NCBI GenBank assembly: GCA_030248215.1
Contig: JASANG010001741.1
Span: 124,001 to 188,000 of the forward strand
DNA length: 64,000 nt
Direction of reading: 5' to 3'
From: Enoplolaimus lenunculus
Taxonomy: Eukaryota; Nematoda; Enoplea; Enoplida; Thoracostomopsidae
A model generated the notes under the pieces. It was given only the letters and a program-made list of their open reading frames with translations. It did not search any database and had not been told where the DNA came from. A program made the position numbers and the translations under genes. Below are positions 9,613-21,919 of this stretch, piece after piece; position 1 is the stretch's first letter; every line of letters begins with the position of its first letter.

Positions 9613-10329
9613 TCTGTACTTTCTCGTAAGGTACATTTTAACTGATGTTCACATAGATCGATTTCAAACAGTGATTTAACCAGGATTTGATTTCAAGGAA
9701 GTGTATACGACATGGTTGAAAAGAAAATTAGGATCCAGAAGGTTAAAGACTGTTTAAAGCCGTTTATTCTTGTTTCTTAGAAATTTTGAAAAAAGGTTTC
9801 CCCAGTGTAAATGACTCTACTCTTAATTTAAGAAAAAAATGAATATACTGAATTCTAGGCAAATATGGTATCTCCAAAAAAAGAAAATACAAAATTGAAA
9901 TAAATTGGAGATTAACCTCAAATTTGTCTCTAAAACCCATACTTAACTGGTATGAGTGTCGTCTGCTCAGTGCTAAGAAACTGATTGCAATTGAAAAACT
10001 TCAAGAAAAGTTAAAAATAATAAATGAAAAACAACGATATTGAATCACATTTGTCAGTAATTTTATTTTTTTTACATTAAAATGTAATAAAAGAAGTTAA
10101 AAATGTACTCGCGTGCAAATAATGAATATCCTTAAAATAACAATTTTTGAACGTTTGAATCAAAAATTGTCATGTCTCAAAAATCAACTGATTCCTATTT
10201 TGCATTGAAATCCCGTTACAATTTTATATCAACGCCAGAAAATCGTTATGCAACATCAAGCGAATATGGGTACGGTGAGGTTTGCAATATTCGTTGAAAA
10301 GCGATGCCAACTTGGATCTTTTCGACTGC
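9613..10329. other. Spacer with no feature found
   Basis: AT-rich sequence with poly-A and poly-T runs. I see no splice-flanked coding segment, inverted repeat or tandem repeat in it. Confidence 0.5.
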
Positions 10330-10758
10330 TATAGTGACCCGAATAAGTGGGAGGGGGTCTCCTTTTTGAGTCCTAATCAATAGGAGTCTGTATCGCTAAT
10401 AAGAGTCCGTAAAGCGGATAGAGTCCCTGAACCCTAATTAGAGTCTATAAATGTCAATTGTCCCTAATTGTATCGCAAAATGACTCCATGACCAAATAAA
10501 GTGGACTTCGAAACTTTAAAGCGTACTTAAATTTTGAAAGTACATTCATAAGTATAACCTTGGATGATCGCTTAAGCTATTGAAACAAGACAAATATACG
10601 TTTAATTCACCGGATAGTTGCAGTACTGGATATATATCAGAAACGAAGGGTGGAGCAGCGTGGGTTAAAAATAAATAACAGTACGTAACCAAACAACAGG
10701 GATGTACCCTCTGGAAAGGCCAAATAAATATCAGTCCCCCCTCTTATTGTTGGAATCC
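10330..10758. mobile_element. Family E MITE, degraded ends
   Basis: Starts with a diverged TATAGTGACCCGAATAAGTG and ends at CCCTCTTATTGTTGGAATCC. Inner landmarks match the family, including the TCCGTAAAGCGGATAGAGTC segment. Confidence 0.6.
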
Positions 10759-10839
10759 TGCAAATTAAATGTAAACTTAAAAAAAGCTGAAGTCAATTTT
10801 TTTGATAGTCCCAGGGACTCTTGTGTACTGTATGACAAC

Positions 10840-11340
10840 CTTAGCCTTTGGATTACGTTTACGACAAGGCTTACTAAATGCCAAAATTCATGCCTAAGTC
10901 TCAGTCTAATCATATGTGTAAGCCTTAGCCTCAACATACGTCTTAATCTTAACCTAAACATAGGCCTTTTAGCCAAAACATATGCCAAAATCTGAGCCTA
11001 AAAATGTATCCAACTCTTAGCCTAAGTATACCTAAATCTTAGCCTAAAGATATATTTAAATTTTAGCCTAAACGTATGCTTAAGTCTCAGCCTAAACACC
11101 TAAACATATACCTAAGTCTTGGCCTAAACATATGCTTAAGCCTTAGCCTGGACATACGCCTAAATCTTAGCCTAAACATATGGTTAAATATTAGCCTTAA
11201 CCAATGCCTAAATCCTAGAATAACCACTGGCCAAAGTCTTTGCCTACACATGTACCTAAATCTGAGCCTAAACCTATATCTAAGTCTTAGCCCGAACGTA
11301 TGCCTAACTGATAGCCTAATTCTGAATTCAACCCTAGATG
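10840..11340. repeat. Degenerate 24-bp minisatellite built on CCTAAR motifs
   Basis: About 20 diverged units of the type TTAGCCTAAACATATGCCTA, spaced near 24 bp with small slips. Unlike the A and B elements there is no terminal inverted repeat, and the hexamer is mixed with ACATATG. The open frames across it are artefacts of a period divisible by three. Confidence 0.7.
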
Positions 11341-11541
11341 TATAGGGATAAAGGGTACCAGCACCAGGCCAAGCATTCTTAGCTGTGCGTACCACGAATA
11401 CCTATCAACCTATCCCAAGCTTATGTCTATAGAAACTTTAATTGAGTTTCCTACAAGCGCTCATGTATACCGTCAAGTCCCGAAGACAGTCGCAGGCCCT
11501 TGGTATTCGCAGGCAGAGGCTAAGGTTTAGGCTTACACTTA

Positions 11542-11759
11542 AGCCCGTATTCTCAATTGTGTGTAGCACCTATCACCAGTTGATGACAGGTCCTGTAACT
11601 TTCGAACCAGTGAATGCTGAAGCTCAAAATTGAGCACTGTTTTTGCATATGATTTGCTCTACTCCTGTACCAATTTTGAATTCAACAACTGCAATAGTTT
11701 TTGACAATCGATTACTAACTGATGATAGTTGCTATACACATTTGAGAATGCGGACCCAA
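11542..11759. mobile_element. Family L inverted-repeat element
   Basis: Left CCCGTATTCTCAATTGTGTG and right CACATTTGAGAATGCGG form the ends. The body contains GATAGGTCCTGTAACTTTCG and GATGATAGTTGCTATAC. Further copies or pieces lie at 22793-22988, 43827-43952, 5482-5530, 27945-27995 and 44224-44262. Confidence 0.55.
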
Positions 11760-12225
11760 GGTTTAAACGTCCAGACTTTTATTCATTTTTACAACAAATT
11801 TGTGTAATTTTAGAATCATTAAAGTAATAAAAAACTGTTTTAATGTATAAAGTTATTTGGCTTGAATGCGATATACAGAAGTTTAAATTTTCATACAAAA
11901 CAATAGTTTATATCGTGCGTCAGGCGTAGCGAACTTTGCACACCAATCGAAGCAAAATATTTGTCACATGGCAAAAATTGCAGCCAAATGCGTTACGCAA
12001 CGATTGCAGTACTGAGGGTATGTACCCCTAAAAATTCGTGCAGATATTGCACAAATAAGCACGCTTTCGCTGGTTTCACAATTAACCTCACTAGCGTCCA
12101 GAGTTCATAAATAGTTTACTGTTTAGTTGGAAAAACGTTTTATCATCTCAAAATGCTATCCTGACTGCAATAATGTTTGCAACTACTCGTCCTGGTAGGT
12201 TAATTTCTTATTTATACCAGAACTC
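11760..12225. other. Spacer with no feature found
   Basis: AT-rich, with no coding exon or clear repeat unit that I can support. Confidence 0.4.
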
Positions 12226-12227
12226 GG

Positions 12228-12366
12228 CCGGCCAGGGGGGCTCATCCTCCCTCGAAAAATTTTACCCCCTAGAAAATTTTCAACCTTGCTTGCAAGTCAT
12301 TGTGAACCCTTGAATGCCCCTCCTGAAAAAATTTTAGCCCCCCTAGCAACTGGCTACGGGCCTGAC
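12228..12366. mobile_element. Family F repeat, inverted orientation
   Basis: CAACCTTGCTTGCAAGTCAT in the middle and TAGCAACTGGCTACGGGCC at the right end; the family unit read from its distal side. Confidence 0.6.
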
Positions 12367-12633
12367 CAGAAATAGCAGAAAATGTGCACAGTGTACACGT
12401 AAATTTGAGCTGTATGTTGTGCAAAATATTAATTCTTGGTTGACGTTACCATTTGTGCGATTGGTACGTGTTTTGTCGCCAAGTACAGCGCTCAAACCTT
12501 ACGAACGAGAGCGCGCTATATGGATGGTACAAATTCCAGTATAAAATCTTAATTTGGATACGAATCCGTCTTATAGTACAAATGTGTGCCTATGTATACG
12601 ATAGTTAGATTACAGATTGAGCAGTGAAATCAA

Positions 12634-12999
12634 CACTGGCGGATCTCGGCGGGAGGGACACCGAGCCTATGTCCCCATCTGAGCAATGACCAAAACCATA
12701 ATTTCACAATTAGATTTAGTGCTAAATTTTGCGTTTGCGTTCTCATTGTAATATATTGAGGGCGCCGTCAGAAATTTTTGGATCCGCTACTATCGCATAG
12801 CAAAAGATGCTGGAACGCATAGACCAATCCCATAGCCAGCTCACCTTGCTAGGCGGGGGGGAGTAACAAATTTTCAGGAGGGGCATTTAAAGGTTTTCAA
12901 TGACTTACAAACAAGGTTGAAAATCTTCAAGGGGGGGGGGGGGGGCAAAATTTTTCGAGGAGGGGCTGAACTCCCCTTGCCCCCTTGGCTACGGGCCGG
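12634..12999. repeat. Family P element followed by a family F repeat
   Basis: Bases 12634-12793 have ends ACTGGCGGATCTCGGCGGG and TTTTTGGATCCGCTACT, a short inverted repeat also seen at 19326-19357 and 56797-57204. Bases 12827-12999 are a family F copy from CATAGCCAGCTCACCTTGC to TTGGCTACGGGCC. Confidence 0.5.
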
Positions 13000-13436
13000 A
13001 CAGACTCATCTTGTACTAAATCCCACGATAAAACTCTTCATTCTGGTGTTTTCTGTGGACAAAACCAAAGCACCAGCCCTAACATCGTTTGTCTAATGGT
13101 CAATTTGGGTCAGGATGTCACAATCCCTACTGTGTTCAACGAATATCTGAACCAGTTTTAGGCCACCAATAAAATAATTATTTTCAATTTCAGGTTCATG
13201 TATGTAACAGGTTTCAACTGTAAAAATGGTACCGTAAAGAATAATTAAACTATTGCTATGTATAGCAATGTTGCAACAAATACCTGTCGAGTATTTTTGG
13301 ACAAATGGCTTGTGTTTCTGAAAAGTTACTTAAATATTGATTCAAATAACACTTTCGTTTATACAGTTGTCAAGATTTAGAATCAACGACAATTAGCGGC
13401 TCGATAACTTATCGCCCAGCAGTGTCCTAAAGCCTT

Positions 13437-13926
13437 CATTTTCAACCCGCGCTCCGCCGCCCTTCGTTACTGACATATATCCGGCGTTGCAACTATCCGT
13501 TAAATTAAACGATTATTGGTCTTGAATCAAAAGCTTGAGCGATAATGCAAAGTTATAATTAGGAGTGTACCTTCAAAACCTAAGCATGCTTTAAAGTTTT
13601 GAACTCAACATGGAGTCATTTATACACTACAGTTGGGATAATTGACATTTTTGGAATCTAAACAGGGTTTAGGGACTCTATCCGCTTACGGACTCTTATT
13701 AGGGATACGGACTCCTATTGCTTGGGACTCAAAATGGGGACCCCCATCTTATTACCCCCTCTTTTTCAGGTCAATACAGTACTGTGCCGCACTTGTTCTT
13801 TAAATGGCCAAAATATCTATAATTCACAAAAAGGGACTCTATCCGCTTACGGACTCTTATTAGGGATACGGACTCCTATTTATTGGTACTCAAAATGAGG
13901 ACCCCTCTGATTCGGGACACTACAGT
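13437..13926. mobile_element. Family E: a 5'-truncated copy (13437-13780) and a 95-bp end fragment (13832-13926)
   Basis: Both copies contain the GACTCTATCCGCTTACGGAC segment and the distal end CAATACAGTA or CACTACAGTA. The short piece repeats only the last part of the element, about 50 bp after the first. The 430 bases before 13437 show nothing I can support. Confidence 0.6.
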
Positions 13927-14690
13927 ACTCAAATTTTGATCGCAAGAAGAAAAATGTCGATTTGGAGCTGGAACTACGTGGCGAATTATATCATCGATAT
14001 TAAAGTTACATACTACGCCAGCAGTGTTATTTAAAAACAAGTTAGTTCCCTCGGGTTAGCGTTGTTTTAGTAAGACGAGAATTCTTTAGTGTGTTTATAG
14101 AAACGCAAAATTGTCAAAGTCGATTTGTGCAAAAACCTCCAACTGCCCTAAAAGTTACAAAACTTAACTAAAATCTTCATACAAACAAGAAATAAGCTTT
14201 GCTCCGCGTCAGCAATTAGCTGAGTGGAATAATTATGCTTGATTAAGTAAAGGTTCCAGAAACCCAGCCACTGACTCACATATTTTGAACACAATTGAAT
14301 AAAAAATAGTGTGATTTGATTGCTAAAAATATAAAGATATTAGCAAAACATCACGTATAGTATTTACTAGAAGCACTTTCCAAGCACGCAATAGTTATTC
14401 ATGCGCAATCGGTACATGGACCCCAGCACCAAATTGAATAATTAAGGGTTGGAGTACCTGTGACCAGCCAAATATGTCATTGCGGTCGAAAACTCGAAAT
14501 TGAAACGAACGAGAAGACAAACGCAATTTTGGCATCAAATCATAACGCTTTGGTTTAGAATAACCCAAGTAAGAGTACTGTTAGTACTTTCTCGCTGCAC
14601 CCATGGGCACGAATAATTTTAAGGTATATACTCACAGAATAATGGCTACAGGTTATATTTACATAACTATGGTGGGCTTAAACCGGCTCA
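13927..14690. other. Spacer; only a short CTTAAG-type repeat end
   Basis: Contains the GGTTCCAGAAACCCAGCCACTG-type end near 14252-14275, split here for length. Otherwise AT-rich sequence without supported features. Confidence 0.4.
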
Positions 14691-14691
14691 A

Positions 14692-14782
14692 TATATATAA
14701 TATATATATTTTATATATATTATATATAATATAATATAATATAATATATAGATATATATATATATATTTATATATATATATG
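14692..14782. repeat. TA microsatellite
   Basis: Almost pure alternating TA with TATAA variants for about 90 bp. Confidence 0.9.
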
Positions 14783-15005
14783 TATTTTGCTTGGAAACTT
14801 TGAAAAAGTTTCTAAATGTGCAATTAAGCAGAACAATACATTTTTTGACAACAAATATTGTCACCGGCTTTAAAACATGAGCAAACCAGGTATGGAGCTA
14901 AGCTTAAATGGCAGTAAGTAGAACCAAGTACCTAGAACCCGTAACGAACTAGAACTGTTTGCTAGCACATTTTATCATATGGTTTTGATTTAATAGGTAA
15001 GCATA

Positions 15006-15421
15006 CTGTAGTGACACGAATAAGGGGGGACTGATATTTATTTGGCCTCTCCAAATGGTACCCCCCATTGTTATTGAGTTACTGACTGTTATTTATTTTT
15101 AACCCACCCTTCGTCGTCCTTCGTTACTGATATATTTTCGGAATTAAACTTGTTTTGCGTTGCATCAAAAGCTTGAGCGATAATGCAAGGTTATGCTTTG
15201 AAATGTTATTTTCAAAACTTAAGTACGCTTTAAGTTTCGAAGCCAACTTTTTTGGTCCTGGAGTCACAATTAGGAATAATTGTCATTTATGGACTATAAT
15301 TAGGGTTTAGGGACTCTATCCGATTACGGCCTCTTATTAAGGATACGGACTCCTATTGATCGGGACTCAAAATGGGAACCCCCAGTTATTACCCCTCCCC
15401 CTCTTATTCGGATCAATACAG
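15006..15421. mobile_element. Family E MITE, nearly full length
   Basis: CTGTAGTGACACGAATAAGG to TTATTCGGATCAATACAG, with TA on each side (15004-15005 and 15422-15423). About 416 bp, no ORF. Confidence 0.7.
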
Positions 15422-15545
15422 TATGTAGCAACGATTGCAACCACCCTTCAGGATTAATTAGAGGTACTCCATACGGCTAACGAACGGATTATTTGAGGAT
15501 GCATAACTTCAAGAGACCCGCGGTAAGAGAATCCTTTATAAAATA

Positions 15546-15547
15546 AC

Positions 15548-15578
<31 letters not shown>

Positions 15579-15669
15579 AACAACAACAACAACAAAACAA
15601 CAACAACCAACAACAACAACAACCAGCAACAACAACAGCAGCAGCAGCAACAACAACAACAACAACAGC

Positions 15670-15740
<71 letters not shown>

Positions 15741-15742
15741 CG
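15546..15742. repeat. CAA/AAC microsatellite
   Basis: About 200 bp of CAA repeats with some CAG and AACC interruptions. The apparent poly-Leu/Val protein on the minus strand is a translation of this tract, not a gene. Confidence 0.95.
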
Positions 15743-15779
15743 AAAACGACAACAATTGAACGACTTCTTAAGATTGCCT

Positions 15780-17049
15780 AAAATGTCAGAAATCTTTTAA
15801 GTACTTTTTTTTTCTACTTTTGTTATATTTATTTTATTTGTATTTAATGTTACCCGTTTGATATATTTCGTTGTTACATTTTTAATTTTTGTTTTCATTC
15901 TTACGCAGCGCTTCTTAAACGCCTCTTGCGGTAGTCATGCATTTCACACTTTACGACTGCCTATCGTTAATATTGCAATCAATGAAATTTTGTGTTCGTA
16001 AGTGAAATCGTTGTGAACAAATCACCATGTGACACAGGAAAGACTTGAAAATAATTTGCGAATTTTTTTTCTAATATTTATCGCTCCCCTCACACGGGTT
16101 ATAAAGTTTTTTTGCACCCCTTTTTTAAATTTAAACTGGGGTGTCGGCCGTTCCCTCAATACTTTACGCTTTAACAAGTGGTATTGTGCCACGTTTCAAG
16201 TTAGGCCCATGTTTAACTATAGAGACCAGTTTTCTAAGCCGTAAGGGTAGCGCTATAGTGGTCGTGCTCCGAGACGTCAAAAAATCCCCCATGGAAAAAT
16301 TTTGAGCCTTTCTGGAAAAATTTCAACCTTGCTTGAAAGTCAATGAAAACCCTTGTATCAAATTTTTAGCCCTTAAATTTAAGCCTAATCCTAATCGTAA
16401 GTCTTACCCGAAGTAAAATCCTCCCAATCTTTAAGACCACCGTCCGTGTTCCTGTTTTCTAACAGGCGGATCGCTACAATTCCCACGAACCTTAACTTTT
16501 AACTTTTGCATGAGGGCCTGGTTTGCAACAGACTGCTTTGGATTTAAAACTGAATCGGCCTTAGCCAGGCGGGGATTATAATGGCCGGCCACGAGGGCGC
16601 GGCCTCAATGATTTGCACATTTACAGAGACACGTGGCAAACGTTACCAAAAAAATTTAGATCGTCGTAGAATACATTTTGAACCAAACTTTTCATCAAGC
16701 CTTATCGGGCACCGCAAAACAAATTGGCTCCAGGGCCCGTTTAGATCATGATTCGTCCCTGACCTGCGCTGCCGTCCACGTAGAAAGGAAAGGTTCAGAA
16801 AGGCTCATCCAACTAAAAAACTATGGCCCGTCTGAACACAAGTGAGGCACTACTGAATATTAAGCTCCCATGACACGTCTTCAAAATTTTTTCCGGTCCC
16901 ATCATCTAATTTTTTCGGCTGACTACGGCTCCTGTTCTGACGTCCGACTTATAACAGCCGTATTGTAAAGATTTGCGTAGAATTTATCCTTGTTGGTAAA
17001 TGCGAAAAATTGCTATACATGTGCACATATACCGGAGTATGAAGTTGTT
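15780..17049. other. Spacer with fragments of families F and A
   Basis: A diverged family F body lies near 16256-16372 (CAACCTTGCTTGAAAGTCA), followed by a few CCTAATC hexamers. Nothing coding was recognised; the longest frame (16029-16244) lacks splice or start context. Confidence 0.4.
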
Positions 17050-17115
17050 GCGTTCTGCGGCGTGATTAGCATGCTTGACTCAAGTGCAAGAGGGCCGAGG
17101 TTTGATTCCCCGCGT
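17050..17115 (+). repeat. tRNA-derived repeat fragment
   Basis: GTGATTAGCATGCTTGACTC resembles a box A region, and AGGTTTGATTCCCCGCG resembles box B. The T-arm almost pairs but the acceptor stem does not, so it is a tRNA relic or SINE head rather than a tRNA gene. Confidence 0.4.
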
Positions 17116-18326
17116 GGAATTTTTTTATTTTGGGAAAACTTCGAACAGGGGTCGTGCAGACCGTGTAGTTCCAACAGTCAGCGAGTAATAGGTTTTCAAA
17201 CAGGCCAACTACAGCATGTAGGAAGATCAAAATTGTCCCAAAAGCATCAGCGACCATTTCTAATTATTACCACAAATACCTGAAACCTTTATGTTCATTC
17301 ATTTAAACTTTTGATGACCTATCGCCAACTGGTAATAGTTGAAACATGCTGGGTTCACGTTACCAATTGTGCGCTTGGTACCTATTCTATCATACACAGC
17401 AAGAGGTAGAAACAATCTATATGAATAGGTTGTTAGCTAGCTACTGTCCATTTGGGTACTGTAAGTTTGTAGCTAGGGGTAACTAACTTGTTTGAATAAT
17501 TTGCCGCCATAGCGTAAAAATTCCAGTTCCTGCATCTTTGACTGCTGGAACAGGAACAGGAACAGGAATTGAATTTTTGCAGGAATTCCGGCCGGAGCAG
17601 GAATTTCGGTTGAACCCTGACAATTACCAACTTGAATCCCGCAACACACGTAGTTGACTATTAATACCGTTGAATATGTAAATTTAAAAAATCAGATAGT
17701 TTGAATACAAAAAATATTTTTAAACCTTAGCATGGACACTCGAACGAAGATTGACTTCAAACATAAGCGCAGTGGCGTTGGCATGAAATTATGGCTAAAG
17801 ACGAGTACAACGGTCAATGTTGTGGCACAAAAATAATAATCCAACGTAAAAAAGTAACGCTAGTTTTGCTAAATTCCAATCAAACAGCTGCAAATAGACA
17901 TTTTTAACCGTTTCAAACTTGACAGACATTGAAAATTGTGTTTTCCTATCCAGAGTATAAACAAAACGAGATTCCTTAATATGATTACGAGCCCCCCTCT
18001 CATTGTTTTTTCCGCACCTTCTGGCCAAAGGTGAAATTGGGTAACGATGTGTGACCTGTGATATCAGTACACCACCGTGACCCATGAATGGCAATTTCAT
18101 GAGCCATGTGACCCCTCGATCCGTCATGATTCATGGGATCCGATATCCATTAGGACTCATGAAGAAATAAAAAATGCTTCGCTTATTGGCATAAAGACAG
18201 GCAAGCTATATGGAACAATTGATTGCATTCGTAAACAGCAATGGAATGCGGGTCACAGGGATCAAGCATTTGACCCGTAACCCAGCGTAGTCAATCAAAA
18301 TTTCCAAAAAATTTTAACCCACAACC
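17116..18326. other. Spacer; no supported gene
   Basis: Contains a GAACAGGAACAGGAA-type short repeat near 17545-17620 that ends TTCGGTTGAACCCTG, like the end of family H. A partly palindromic CATGA-rich stretch lies near 18080-18160. The 110-codon minus-strand frame here has no homology or exon context that I recognise. Confidence 0.4.
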
Positions 18327-18331
18327 CATGC

Positions 18332-18495
18332 AGGCCAGTAACCAGCTCACCTTGCTAGGGCGGCTTAAAATTTTCAGGAGGGGCATTTAAAGGTTTTCAA
18401 TGATTTACAACCAAACTTGAAAATTTTAGGTGAGGGGCACAATGTTTTCACGGTCAGCTGAGCCTCTTTGCCTCACCCCTTTGGCTACGGGCCCG
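18332..18495. mobile_element. Family F repeat
   Basis: GGCCAGTAACCAGCTCACCT through TTGGCTACGGGCCC, about 165 bp, complete. Confidence 0.65.
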
Positions 18496-20223
18496 CACCC
18501 ATGGCTGATTCACCGATTTCAACCTTTGCCTATATTTGCGGGACTGAAAAAATCGTATCGTACGAAAAATAAACTCTAGTTTTTATAAAATTAAGTTATA
18601 GTCTCTTAAATTAACAAACTACACGATGAACTTGAAAACTTTTAAACACAAATCTCAGTCATATTTTAAAACGTGTCAACTTGTTTGAATTACTACTACC
18701 AACTATTAAAATCACTGGTTAAACTTGCCAGAAGGTTGGTCTGTACGTATGTCTCTAATGATGAAACCAATCTGTAGAAAAACGTTTTGAAATTTTGCTC
18801 ATCAGGCGAGAAATTTGGCAAATTTTTTTCGCTCAAAATTAGTACAAAATGTTCAACCAATGAAAATCACTTTTAAACTAAACAATTTCACTTTTAAAAC
18901 GTTTTTAAATCATGCACATCAGATCACGGGCGTCCGCAGATAAATATATTTGGAGGGGCGCCGAATAATTTTCGGGGGGCAGTACAATTGCAATTCAAGA
19001 TTGTTTGCGTTTAGATCGAGTCTCTATTTGGGGGGTACCAGCCAAATTTGAAGGAACACGGCCCCTCAATGTCCGCTGAGGGAATGGCCTGGCATCAAAC
19101 GACTAAACTTTAAGTTTTTCGCCAAAGGCATTGGATAAAATGGTAGGAACGCTACCATACAATTTTCTCCGTGAGAAAATTTTTTAGTAAAAATATCAAA
19201 TTTTAAGCTCAGAAATTTTTGTGTGATAAGACCTTACAATTTTTCCCATTAGAAAATTTTTGGTGATAAAATCATAAAGTCCCTCTACCTTGCAATCTTA
19301 GCATTCCATGAGGTCTGCCAGCCGTCAACCGTCAGAAATTTTTGGATCCGCCTCTGGACATAATTAAAAGCCTTACAGCTATTAGCAGAATTGTCTAATG
19401 TCGTTTTGAAAGCAATAACATTTTAAAATTACCATTTGTTTTTTGATTTGGTACCTTTCGAAACTGATTAGGTTTCAATTTCTGGTACGTAAGTTAAGTC
19501 CCGATAGCGCTGCTGGTATATCTGTCTGAGCGTTGTGAGGTGCATTGTGCTTTAATTCGCTTTGGCAACAGCGTTTAATAACGATTTCAAATTGGGTTCT
19601 TGACCACACTTTCGGATCGCCATAAATTTTCGATCAATACAACAACAAGGATGGCGAGGGACTACCTCGAGTCTGTCACCTGGCCAATTTGCTTCAGTGT
19701 ATTAAAGTAATGTTAGGTTAGGATACTTTCTTTACCCACCCACTCCGAATTGTTCTTGTCTCCTCCTACGAACAATTCCTGGTTGTGCGACTGCGTAAAT
19801 TGATCCGAATCATGTTATGACATCATATTTTAAATTAAAACGCAAAAATCATCAAATACGCCAAGATCCAAATAACATTTTTTCTAATTTTGAAATTCTG
19901 TCGAATATAATTTTAAAATATAAGCTAAACTTTAATCAGTACAATACTGTGAAATAAAAAATATTACGATATACCCGAGTCAATAAAGTTTTAAACAATC
20001 TTTGAGTGTTGACAAAATTCGCTAAAAAGAAAGTATAGGGAAGGTGTTTACTAATTGCAAGGAATCGAATAATAGAAACGTACCGACGTTACATAAAAGA
20101 TAGAAAGAATAAAACGAGAAAGTTTTCTAAAATAGTCACGCTAATTTTATCATTTTTAGTGATTTAATAGGATTTGTGTAATATAAGACGTTTCTGTTAT
20201 TAATAAATACTATTTTTGTGAAA
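18496..20223. other. Spacer with an old family P element
   Basis: Bases 19140-19357 contain decayed units of about 60 bp (TGTGATAAGACCTTACAATT) and the end TTTTTGGATCCGCCTCTGG, shared with 56797-57204. The rest, including 19360-20220, shows no exon or repeat I can support. Confidence 0.4.
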
Positions 20224-20234
20224 CAATAAAGCAT

Positions 20235-20236
20235 AA

Positions 20237-20313
<77 letters not shown>
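20235..20313. repeat. AAT microsatellite
   Basis: About 25 AAT triplets with one ACT interruption. Confidence 0.95.
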
Positions 20314-20712
20314 TCGCTTCTACGTGGTATTTAGCTGTTAGTGTGAGGTTAAATGAAAATTTCCATTAAACGCATGTATTAAACAGTGGGAAATTTCAAA
20401 ACCAATTGCTAAGAAAGGTGTATGATGGCTTTTTTTAGGAATCATACATGCTAGGCTTTAAATTTTAGCCCAGGTCAATTATAGGAGTCCGCCCACTAAG
20501 AGCCTTAGAGACTGGAGGCTTAGGCGTGGATCTAGGCTTCGGTTTAGGCTTACGCTTGTAAACAGGCCCATATAATTAACATGGTTCCGGAAACAATCTG
20601 CTTGCTTGAACGTAGACTTGAAATAAGTTTCTGGCTCGCGTAAAACTATTATTACAGGGTGTTTATGCGCTCCAAATACCAGATTTCTACTTTACACCTC
20701 TTGTAATAATGA

Positions 20713-20946
20713 GTTGGTTCAAATTTAACAACACCAAGGAACACCGTACATCAAAACGTACTATTGGATCCACAAGTATTCGAGCACTGTTCGAGACTTC
20801 CGTATGTTAAATTGGACGGATACGAGGCACAAGCTTCGGAGCTCATTGGACTACACACGCCACTGGAATTGTCACAGGCCCAACAGATTGAAGCAAACGA
20901 CGATGGAGGGGTAACTGAAATAAATCTTATACACAGTTTCCAATAA
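20713..20946 (+). CDS. Possible 3'-terminal exon of an unidentified plus-strand gene
   Basis: An open frame of about 77 codons ends at a TAA that overlaps an AATAAA poly(A) signal (20942-20947). It codes a non-repetitive, acidic, Gln-rich tail including YVKLDGYEAQASELIGLH and QAQQIEANDDGGVTEINLI. Codon composition is protein-like, unlike the repeat ORFs. The acceptor is not clear (an AAG near 20741 or an upstream AG), and a second frame from 20659 is open for about 50 codons. I do not recognise the protein. Confidence 0.3.
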   Translation, partial: VGSNLTTPRNTVHQNVLLDPQVFEHCSRLPYVKLDGYEAQASELIGLHTPLELSQAQQIEANDDGGVTEINLIHSFQ

Positions 20947-20947
20947 A
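20942..20947 (+). terminator. AATAAA poly(A) signal
   Basis: Overlaps the stop codon of the frame at 20713-20946. It is the only support for a plus-strand transcript end here. Confidence 0.3.
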
Positions 20948-20984
20948 CATGCGTACACCAAGTAAAGTTTTTTGTTCTGTTATA

Positions 20985-21069
20985 TATATGTCGTAGCCCA
21001 AGTCGTAATTACGCTCTGGACTAGCCGAATTCGAAATTGGGTTAAATTACGACTTGGTCTACGACATGT
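20985..21069. mobile_element. Short palindromic repeat GTAGCCCAAGTCGTAATTA, copy 1
   Basis: Inverted arms CGTAGCCCAAGTCGTAATTA and AATTACGACTTGGTCTACG. The same unit occurs at 53218-53293. Confidence 0.65.
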
Positions 21070-21754
21070 ATACAGAGTTTATAAATATATGCTTTTGTGT
21101 TACAAAAATTGCGCTTAGCTTCTCGCGTTCTTCGCTCCGAGTCGTCGTCAAAATATTCAGGCTCTGCCACTGATGGCTATCGGATAGATTTTGAACTGAA
21201 CCTAATGCCTACCTTTAGTACACAATCAACCTTTCTGGTTCAAAATATACATTCAGTGGCAGCGTTTTCAGGCATTTACAGTATCTTTCACAAGTTAAAC
21301 GTACGTCTTTCTATTTTTAATTCGGAAAAAGCGTCAAAAATTTGGTCGAATTTGATGGACTTATGCGTCGTCCACTTTATCGTGTGCTCCGTATGTGGAA
21401 ATTGGCGACGCCTATTTCCAACTCGAGTTTGGAAAAACCTTAGCAAAAGGAAATTGAAGAAACAAAATTTGATCAAGTGGTAAATTGAAACATTTTATAA
21501 AACGTACATGGAATTCGAATGCAGTTTTCGGTTGTCTATTTACCACTAGCGAAATAAAATCCATGACAGTGGGAAATTGAAACAGTTTTCAAAATCAAAT
21601 AGTAAATTGATAAGACAATCTAAATAGTAAAAAGGGAATTGAAAAGTGGTGAAAAAATGCAACAGATAATAGGAGTCCAAAAACCTGCAAATCAATTTTT
21701 ATTAAAATACTTCTTATGTCGTTGGTTCACAGAAACCCAACAATTAAACCTAAC

Positions 21755-21919
21755 CTCGGGCACAAGTTTGTTCGCATAAAGCTTGATTTCGGAATGGTGT
21801 CATCACAGCGCCTGGTTGCGGTGTACAATACGGTGCACTGGTTTGGACACAAATGTGCCCAAATGGCTCACACAACCAACACGATTCTTCTATTTCTTCT
21901 GGCGTCGTCGTTACTACGC
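21755..21919 (-). CDS. Six-Cys module exon 7 (most 3' seen)
   Basis: Between TTATTTCAG and GTTAGG, phase 1-1, 55 codons. Codes VVTTTPEEIEES, then CWLCEPFGHICVQTSAPYC, TPQPGAVM and ALCEQTCARG. The phase-1 exit means at least one more exon must follow to the left; I did not find it. Confidence 0.65.

Noticed and set aside
10702-11395. Leu/Asn- and Arg/Leu-rich ORFs on both strands
   Set aside because: Translation of the degenerate 24-bp hexamer array and a family E end.
15489-15755. 88-residue poly-Leu/Val protein on the minus strand
   Set aside because: Pure translation of the CAA microsatellite; no start context or non-repeat sequence.
17795-18127. 110-codon minus-strand ORF
   Set aside because: No domain, exon boundary or conservation evidence; overlaps a partly palindromic CATGA-rich tract.
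21097-21483. 128-codon plus-strand ORF
   Set aside because: Starts with GTG, lacks recognisable motifs, signal or splice context, and has a composition typical of chance AT-rich frames. It could be revisited if transcripts exist.
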